In this document: positions 55,201-64,000 of the stretch, in pieces
How positions within the stretch are numbered: position 1 is the stretch's first letter
Layout: each line of letters starts with the position of its first letter
NCBI GenBank assembly: GCA_003255025.1
Contig: QANY01013250.1
Coordinates: 1,845,023 to 1,909,022, forward strand
Direction: 5' to 3'
Length of the DNA: 64,000 nt
From: Datisca glomerata
Taxonomy: Eukaryota > Streptophyta > Magnoliopsida > Cucurbitales > Datiscaceae
Program-made: the position numbers and the translations under genes
The notes under the pieces: generated by a model
Database searches by the model: none
Seen by the model: only the letters and a program-made list of their open reading frames with translations
Told to the model about the DNA's origin: nothing

Positions 55201-58200
55201 AGAGCAGCATGGAGACTGCAAGAAACCAACTTTAGTAAATTAACAGGATCATACCAAGAGAACGGAAAGCAGACATCACAAAACACTAAATGATTTTTGA
55301 GATGATAATATTAAAAAATTTCAGTCGAACTATAAAGACCAGAATTCAAATTTCATAGTACAACTAACTTTTGACCTGATCATTAGGGGGGCAGTAACTT
55401 CCATTCATAAACTTCCGACAGCATCCAAATGCCTCTGGAGATATCCACACGAGAAAATCATCAAGCCATGAAGCAGCTGGCTTAGCAATGTAACTTGATT
55501 CGGGAATTGAGGATGCTCTTGCAATCTACAAATGGAAACAAACACACCGGTCATACAGAAGAGGTTTAGCGAAGAGAACCAAGGGATATACAGTTCCAAA
55601 AGCTAATGATACTAACGAAATTAAATCACCCTCAACAGTATCTAGCTTCCGCTTGAAATTAAGAATCAATGCTAAATAGACATAATACTTCTGTTCATGC
55701 TTTTCTAAACACATATTCTGCATTAAATAGACAGCTTTTTCACCTCAGAAGCATTTCCGAAATGAAGAACAGAAACTAACTGCTTGATGAACGCAAAAAC
55801 AAAACTTTTATGTGTTTAGAAAAGCACAAATTCGCAGTAAAATTTTTACTATTTTGCAGAAAAGCCAGACTTCTTAGAAACCAAACTGCATTAACTTATT
55901 CTGAGACAAAGACCCCTAGATTTAATTGAAACACATACAAATTGCAATAAAGCAACCAGATAGGAATGAAAACCTGTTCAGCCTATCTAATATAAATTAC
56001 CATTGTCAATATTGAAAATACAAATTGACATAGTTCAATTCATGAGAAGCCTCTAGCATAAATGAAATAGTTCAATTCTAAATAAGTTATCTGAGGATTA
56101 AAAACAAGAAAAAGGACGATTTACTTCATTTAAAAGAGAGCCTGAGTCACATTGACTGATGGAGCATAACTGGTTAGTCTGTCTTGATTCTGAGCTGAGA
56201 AGTAGAGCAATATCAGCTTGAAGAACACACCAAATGATTAAGACAAAATCTAGCATGATTTAACTAATACTTCAGCAATTTCCTTCAACAGATTAGAAGT
56301 TCCTGTTACTATAATGCACTATATAATTGACTCAGAAATAGATGGAATTGAAAGTAGCCTGGTAGCATGCCTATGAACACCTCTACGTCCTAATATAATT
56401 GTATATAGTTCTGATATCTCTGCCACGAAAAAGGGCTATAGCTTAAATGCAGTGTAAGACAGTGATTTCCTCTACGTGGCATCTGGCACAAAACCTTGCC
56501 CAATTTTGCATGGAGGAGATTTGTATGATCATCGAAACAAATTATGCAGAATAAATATGGTCATATCGTGAATCAACTTGGAGAAATATGGGTACTTACA
56601 ATAGTTGATAATTAACAAGAATCAAAAGAATGATAATAAACCTTGATACCTATAATTATAGTTCTTTACTACAAAATATAACGGGGGCCCAATTCTGAGA
56701 TGCTCCGAAACATTATTGAAATACCCCTGCAGAGAATTAAAAAGTAAGATTTACATTCCAGATATCACTAATTCTCCAATTACTGAAAAGTTATCTTCGG
56801 GTAAAACCTGAAGATAAGAATCTCGTGGAAGAACAATTTTCTGCTCCAATCCAGGTTCAATCCTAGTGCACAATGCCTATGAGATTTCAACAGAGCTATT
56901 ATGATCATAAATGTAAGAGGTACAAACATAAAGATGGATATTTGATATAAACGCGGAGAATACATAAAATATGTGAACTCACAATGCTTGCCAATGTGAA
57001 TCCTGCAAAGATGGAAATGACAATTATTTTGACTCCCCAACTGCTGAGAACGGGTGCATGGATCTCCTGCAAGTATATTTAAACATGTAAAAGTAGCAAA
57101 GAAGCACTACAAAAAATATAAGATCTCAGCACTAACCAATAGGATTTTGGTACAATTCCCGATGAAAAATAGATTCTTAACAATTCACATATTAGACAAT
57201 ATTACTGCGTGATGTGCTACTGATTGCCAATGCAATCAGAAAACAAGAATTTGTAGCTCCTTAAAATAGTTGAAGGAGGCATATTGTACAGCAATACAAG
57301 TTGCTGACTCAATAGGAACGCTGAATACACACTACAAGAGCATTATTAATTATTTACAAGGTTTTAAATCCTTTGGTATAAAATACCCACTCCAAAATAG
57401 TAGGCACGTTACAGTATTACAATACTAATTGCTCATAGCTAAAATACCCACTCCAAAGGTCATCCATGCTCGCTTTCTTCCTACATTTTCTTTGGCATAT
57501 CATGTAATGAACAAGTTGATGGCATGAAGCAAATAAATTATAATAGCTGTTGTGAGAAACCATTAGAAAATATGATCACGAAGTAAATCATATGAGAAAT
57601 AAAATTACCTCCATATGAGAAATAAAATTACCTCCATATATCGAGTCAACAAGCCTGGATTTCTCGAACCAATGGCTAAAAAAGAGTCGAAAGCAAAATA
57701 ATCATAAGAGGAAAAAATTGAAATTGTAATCCACATAAGTATTCGACCAACATGATAAGACTTTAAAAACTAAAACTCTCAGAAAATGCATCAATTAAGT
57801 ATGAGCAACAAAACTCATAGTGATACCTTTATCTGTGTTAGCATATGATGAAGAGATCTTCATACATGGACAACAATCAATTCTTTTATCCTCAGCCCGC
57901 AAAAAGTCAAAAACAATTAGAGCAACAAAAGCAGAGATTTGCAGAAGGAAGTCCAAGAGAACAGCCAACGCTGCAAAAGAATGTAAAAAACGGTGTTAAG
58001 AAGGTAATTTAATTAAGACCTACATTTTTTTCAGAATAACTAAGACCTACATGACCATGATAAATATAAAATCTATCTACTATGGAGTTAAAAGCTACAA
58101 TTAACAAAGATTTGACCTGCAAACATGGAGAATACACGGCATGCTGGCATAGGAATGAAACTTCCAACTGCAAATGCTAGAACCTCTGATAGACTAGCTA

Positions 58201-61200
58201 GTGTTATGGACGGTCCAACTTCCACAAGTGCACTGCTTATTCGTCCTTCTAAAGGCAACTCCAATGATTGTCGTTTAACAGCATGCACAAGTATACACAT
58301 GTTATCCACCCCAACCTGATATTGGGAGGTCAATGCATTAGAAAGGAATTAAAATGTAGAGACTTGTGAAATATGAGTTAGATATGAATTAGATACAGGC
58401 ATCTAATAACAACTTCAGCCGTGAAGAACAAAAATATCTTAAGACATGATTCGTTAACAAATTTCAAGGTTGAAGCTATTACTATCATCATTTTAGAACT
58501 ACCAATTTAAAACTAGTCCCACTCCAATTTAACAGCATATCATTCGCAATTAAGAATATTTGCATTCTAGACAACTGTCAACAGCAGTCAGTCTCCCTGG
58601 AAAAGAACTTTTCTTTAGCTGTAATTGCACTACCCACACATTAACCATTCCTCACACTCAAATAGCATGCACTATTATCGAAATAATAAGGGTGAAGATG
58701 AAACAATAAAAGGATAATATTGACAAAGAAAAGACCTTCCAAATATGGAGTTTTACCGATGCCTCAATAGAATATTGAAGTTATCCCATAAGTAACGAAC
58801 AAGAAAATTGCAACAACAATAGAAACATCACACAATGTAACTATACAGGACGGAGCTTACAGCAAGAACAAGAAATGGGATGACTTCCATGATTATTAGA
58901 GTAGATTTTACTCCCATAGCACTGAAAAAACCAACTGATCCAAGAACAGACAGCAATACAAGCAAAACTCCAGTGAGACCAAGCAACACCTGGGGAGGGA
59001 GAATCACAAACGTTAATGACAATTTTTTGTAAACCCCAGTTTTATATAGCTAGGCTGAATGTTAAGAGCAAGAAGTCAACAATAACAGAAGCCCTTTCAA
59101 GCAAAAAATTTATAAAGAAAAGGAAAGATGGGAAAAAGAAAAGGGAACAACCATGCGACCTTACCTTAGATGAAAGGTAGAAAGAAGATAAACGAGTTTT
59201 ATCACCCAATGTAAGAGATATGTAAGCAAACATCACCAAATAGCTTACCTGCAGCGGGAAGGTGTCAAGTTAACAACAAAGAGAAGAAAAAGAAAAAAGA
59301 ACAAGCATATTACTAGTACCTGATCGAAAGAGAATTTACCAATCATCAAAGTTACTATCTTATTATGAACTCATAAATAATAAGTGAGGAGGAAATTCTC
59401 ACCAATATAGTAATGGCATCTGCAGTACTCTCTCTTTTTAACTCTTCTTCTATGGAACTTTCTGATGAAAAAGAAAGTGTCAAGTTTTTAGACTGCACCA
59501 CTGTCAACAACTCGTCCTATAAAAAACATGAGACCAAAATAAGAAATTGTACCATAATTAAGAAGCAGCATGACTATGTAGACTACGTTAAATACCTACC
59601 ACATAAGCATGTAGGTACTGACCAGAAAATGATAATAAGGTCAAATTAATGGATCAGTGATAGAATTCTGTTATCTGTAAAGAGAAACGTCTAGAAGTAA
59701 TATAGTTGACGAAAATACATATTTTCACGGCTTAAGTCTATAAATAAATTGTTTCACGAAACACATCAAAATACTGTGAACTACATAATCCATAGAGTTA
59801 GTCTTCTTTCACATAATCCAAGCAAAGGAATTGCTATAACAGAAATTCGATGAACACCATACACTGGTCAACTAGGGAAATGCCGTAATCTCACAAAAGG
59901 AAACAAGAAAGAAGAGAGAGAACCTTCATTAATTGAATAAATTCCTTCTCCCAAGCCACTGCTTTTCCAGATTCATTACCTTCTCTATCGATGGCGTTGT
60001 TTACTGGATAAGTCACTAAAAATGCTGACGCCTGTCTTGAAAATATTGCCGTAACTTGTAAGGTGGTACAACAGCAATTAAATCATATTTAAAAGTGAAA
60101 TGGAAAAGTGAATACCTCTGAATAATTGTTCCCAGAGAAACCTCCTAATGCAGTGCTTGGATCAAGAGGAGCTTTAAATGCGCTCCTACAACTGTCTGCA
60201 GAGGAATAATGCTGAAATAACAAAAAGTGCAAAAAGAACAAAAGAACGTATTACCACTGAAATTAGACACTCATAAAATCCAGAAAAGGTTAATTCCTGG
60301 TTTCTGTTGCTACAAGTCCTGTGTTCTCAAATCTAGATCGGTCTATGACACAATTAAAGGAAAGTAATGTACAAGCTTAATCAAATTATTACCAGTCATA
60401 TGATCAATTTGACTATTTTTATAGCAATCCAATTGACTCAAAAGTGAAAAAGACTCTACTAGCTTTTAATAGACAAAACTGTAGAAACAGGGTGTTCAAT
60501 GTGGAGATTGATAAGAACAAACCTCAAAGCAGTACCTAAGGTGTTCAACTCCTCCATAATTATCGAAATTTCCAGGATCCATTTGGAAATACTGCCACCG
60601 AATATGAATATGGAAAGAGATCAGGTATATAGTCATTAGAGATCAAATATCAAGTTTCAAATATAGAGTTGTTCCATCCGTTGTGTAAAAAACTTATGAG
60701 TAAAAATAAATCAATTCTGCATTAAAAGCAAGTTATTTCAAAACCATCTGATAATAATAAGAGTTGTAGACAGAAGCCTACTTTTTTTAGTAGGAGAGGA
60801 ACTATAGTTCGACTAGAAATATGTGGAGACTAGAACAAGAACACAATAATGGAAGCAAAAATATATCACAGACACCTTTAACAGGATCCTAATGCAATAA
60901 TATAAACTGCAGATCAATATGCAAAAGTGTCAAAGATATTGTCGTAGACTTTCTTTTAGTCTTTTTGTTTATCTCATACACTTCCTTCAAGATCCAACAA
61001 TTCGCAAAAGTATGATAATAGTGAAAAGTTGGCAGGAGACACAAATTTCATTTTTACATTCATGGTAGAAACCAAATAGTTTATCCATCAGTGCAGATAC
61101 AAGGAAACCATGTCAACCTGTAGAATACTTTGTGTGGCACAATCCTGGTCCAATGGCTTCATGCATATATCACTTAGAGCTATCAATGAACTAGAATGAT

Positions 61201-63297
61201 TAGCACGAATGCCATCCACCTGCCAAAATAAGCATATAGTATAAGCTATTGAACATACAAAGTTCAGGAGGAAGAGAAAAGGGAAAAAAATTAACTGTGG
61301 AGAGAATGAAATTAGTCAACTGGAGGTGTTATAATGTAATTGAATCTAGTACCGAAACAACTTTGATTATCAATATCAAAACTACCTTCTTTTGTATTTC
61401 AAAAAGTAACTTAATGTTGTCCTCTGTGATGATGCTTGGTGATCTTCCATGCAAAACATCTGGAATTGTTGCTACTATAACCTGGACACAAATATGTCAA
61501 CATAAGTTGCTCGAAAAAAATCAACAAAACTCTACTATTAATTAAACAAAGTACAGATATTATCTCATTCCACACTCCAATACACTATATTGGCAAAATA
61601 ATTTTCAGAGAAAAATCAACAGTCTATTCTCTAGTGATCCTTTTAAATAAAAGACAAAAAGAAAAGGATAAAATATCACAATATACCATCTGACTAGATC
61701 AAATGTCTACCACCAACTTTGTATAAAGCAAGGAGTTTACCTGTTCAATCCTGTAGAAAGGAGCTAGATGGTTGTCAAAAAATTGTTTCTCCTTCAAAGC
61801 CTTACTCCCCGGCCCAACCCATAGCTATAACAAAGTAAAATAAAAAATGGCAGATATTTAGACCAAACTATGTATGTAAAGTGAGATAACGATTACTAGA
61901 TATAACTTCAATTTATATAGTAATGACTTGCAAGACATCAATAGGAGAACTATTTGAAACAATTTGTCTTCACACTATGTGAGGAGAGCTATTCAAGTGC
62001 AATTATACCTTTTCAGGCCTTGTTTCCACTTTGAAACGGATTAGACCCAGACAAAGTAGAAGCACAATAGTTAGTGATGAACTCAACACTGTAGTGGGAT
62101 TTCTAGCAACCCATCTTCCGTATCTCCTGAACATACATACGACAAAAAATATTTGGAGCTAAAAAATACATTAAAAATCAAACAGAAGTTCAAAATTAAT
62201 GCTGCATGTGGTCACCTGTAAAAATTTGACATGTATCCTTGCACAATTGACAGATGGAGCCCGCCTCTTATTTGAGGAGCATCTTCAAGCATCTATTACC
62301 AGATTCGGTAAAAAAAAATGAGGTTAACCAACAACAAGGTTACACAAAGCATTATACTCAAGAAAAGTGGAAGCAAAAAAATTCTCATTTATGTGGCAGT
62401 TGGTAAGACAGCATGATGAACAACAACTATGACTGCAACGAATGAAAGAGGAAAAAAGTAACAAAATCTTGCAGGAGCATGGGCTGGTGGTTTGAGGCAT
62501 AAGTCTTATACTAGAGATTATAACTAATAATTGTATATCATGGCAAGCAATGAAGCTAGCAAGTACCTGCATGGGCATATTTGCATCCTTTTGCCTATTA
62601 ACTCTATGAAGTCCCCCAACATCCATGACATTTGACAATGGCCTCGTTCTAGAAGCTGGGTTCCTTTGTCTTGTTCGATGAAGCATACCCCACCAGAGAA
62701 ACAGAGAAACAAGGACAATATATAGGATAGAGACAGCAAAGTCAATACACTTAGCCTGAAGTTGTCAAATAATAAACACTATTAGAATATGCCTCCAGTA
62801 AGCAAACAGTTAGTCGTGGATAGGAAAGACTCAAAGCATGATGTTCTCTCTCACCTTGAGAGAACCCATTCTCACTGAACAGGAGCCACCTCCTTCGTGG
62901 AAAACAGGGGGAGCTGTACTAGAGCAGATTGGAGATGAAGGACAATCACCACACGAACAGCCCAGTGAAGTATCCATACATGAATAAGTAGATACATTCA
63001 TAGGTTTCATTCCAGATGACTCGGTTTCACTTGATGAAAATGTAATGGCATATGGTGAACCCGGTAAATTAAGGCTTGCTCGTCTACCGATAAAAGCAAA
63101 CCACTCTGCCAAACGTGAAAATAATAAGCCAACTACCAAAAAAGTGAAGCGAAAACAGAAAGGAATTGCAAATTCAAATCATTAAAAATGCCAAAGCAAA
63201 GAATGATCAAGAAATGTAACAGCGTCAGCTCATAGCAATCCACTATCTAAAATTATAAAGGTCACCATCACTATCATGAACACTGGTTTCATAAAGA

Positions 63298-63376
<79 letters not shown>

Positions 63377-64000
63377 ACATCAGCAAAATGAATTTTCACC
63401 TTTAAAGTTTTGAGCACCAGCACCGATAAATTGAAGAGCTCTGGAGTTCATTGAACCAAATTTGACATCCTTACAGGAAGCATACAACCCTTCACCGAAA
63501 GCATCAGTTATATAATACTCGATTCCATCCACGGTCAAATTGTTATTTACCTGGAAAGTCAAATGGATTAGTACTTTTATACTTCATCAGGACATGCATA
63601 TATCTAATATACCATTGTCACGACACCCGAAGTTATATTATGTTTTCAAATTACAGTCATAACACAACCAGAAAGTTCTAATTCGTAGTCCAAGAGTTGA
63701 AACAAGAAATTACCTAGTGGCATATTACATTGAGTACTGTAAGAAATTGAACCAATACTATCAATTCTGGGAAACGCGTTATGATTCCGAACAAAAACAC
63801 TAGATTTTGAAATCCTTTGATGGAATTTTCACGAAGATCATTTGGAAATGACAAATGCATAATAGATTGCATTCCTGATATAATAAATGCAGCTTCCAGT
63901 GAACAAAGGAAAGCAATATTAAATTGTCATTAGGTTCACGAGAACATAGAGCATTCTCTTAAAAATTGTTCCATGATGTGCTAGCATGGACGCTGACCTT
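52219..64000 (-). CDS. NPC1: NPC1 sterol transporter, C-terminal nine-tenths (gene starts beyond window)
   Basis: Niemann-Pick C1 homologue, a multispanning membrane protein that moves sterols and affects sphingolipid balance in plants. 34 complete exons on the minus strand, all in one frame, 1144 residues to TAA. Exons in order: 63400-63550, 62855-63105, 62567-62755, 62216-62292, 62009-62126, 61741-61824, 61386-61481, 61118-61219, 60523-60591, 60116-60211, 59924-60031, 59403-59516, 59165-59248, 58861-58989, 58117-58315, 57827-57970, 57632-57675, 56983-57066, 56808-56876, 56650-56726, 56125-56194, 55376-55525, 55150-55215, 54862-55006, 54663-54727, 54518-54583, 54254-54347, 53911-53947, 53731-53788, 53524-53634, 52899-52966, 52584-52650, 52431-52499, 52219-52302. 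CTT at 63998-64000 is probably the last codon of the exon before. Sterol-sensing domain at about residues 475-645: [34 protein letters not shown]. Luminal Cys-rich parts: [19 protein letters not shown]-terminal permease half: [20 protein letters not shown]. The N-terminal sterol-binding domain lies outside. Family length is about 1,270. Confidence 0.95.
63298..63372 (+). repeat. (GA)n microsatellite in an NPC1 intron
   Basis: About 37 GA units with one AAAG interruption, ending 28 bases before the exon edge at 63400. On the transcribed strand it is a CT tract placed just past the splice donor of the first visible NPC1 exon. Confidence 0.95.

Noticed and set aside
60116..60195. NPC1 exon starting at the inner acceptor CTCTGCAG (60195)
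   Set aside because: The outer acceptor TTATTTCAG (exon start 60211) gives an in-frame [12 protein letters not shown] that fits the family; the inner one breaks the frame.
1..64000. tRNA, rRNA, snRNA or riboswitch genes
   Set aside because: No cloverleaf with A and B boxes, no rRNA core sequences and no snRNA promoter elements were recognised by eye.

Overview
The window is nuclear DNA of a flowering plant, most likely a eudicot. It holds intron-rich genes of plant type, is AT-rich between genes, and about 40 kb of it is retrotransposons and DNA transposons. There are no bacterial operons, rRNA, tRNA or CRISPR arrays. I cannot name the species from sequence alone.

Layout. (1) 1-1243: last five exons of a peroxisomal catalase gene on the plus strand, cut by the window start. 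(2) 1.2-5.8 kb: AT-rich DNA with small inverted-repeat transposons. (3) 5812-14597: a Ty3/gypsy element (Tekay/Del-like, with chromodomain) on the minus strand, with both LTRs, an initiator-Met-type primer site and a decayed gag-pol. (4) 14.6-16.45 kb: spacer with a LINE remnant. (5) 16459-44616: a large Tat-lineage Ty3/gypsy element on the minus strand. It has an ACATG target duplication, several tandem-repeat blocks and an antisense gene with its own TATA boxes and introns that encodes a plant-mobile-domain-like protein. (6) 30909-44266: a Ty1/copia element (minus strand, TAGCG duplication) inserted inside the 5' LTR of the Tat element. Each copia LTR was hit again: the left one by a Mutator-like element (32195-33821) carrying a piece of the mitochondrial cytochrome b gene, the right one by a hAT-like element (41908-42939). 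In both cases the other LTR shows the empty site. (7) 44635-45549: a second Mutator-like element just outside the Tat element. (8) 47679-51501: a complete four-exon NIN-like (RWP-RK/PB1) nitrate-response transcription factor gene. (9) 52219-64000: the last 34 complete exons of an NPC1 sterol transporter gene on the minus strand, converging on the NLP gene; its 5' end lies beyond the window.

How it fits together. The three host genes look intact wherever they are inside the window: the frames join across every exon I placed. The transposon block between catalase and NLP is a layered record: Tat first, copia second, and the Mutator-like and hAT insertions last. The retroelement reading frames all carry stops, frameshifts or lost catalytic residues, so none looks autonomous. 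The most unusual items are the Mutator-like element that carried mitochondrial cob sequence, and the antisense plant-mobile-domain gene of the Tat element, which appears to be broken by an internal inversion. Exon edges and insertion boundaries were read by eye from splice signals, terminal repeats and target duplications. Family names come from remembered motifs, not from database searches.
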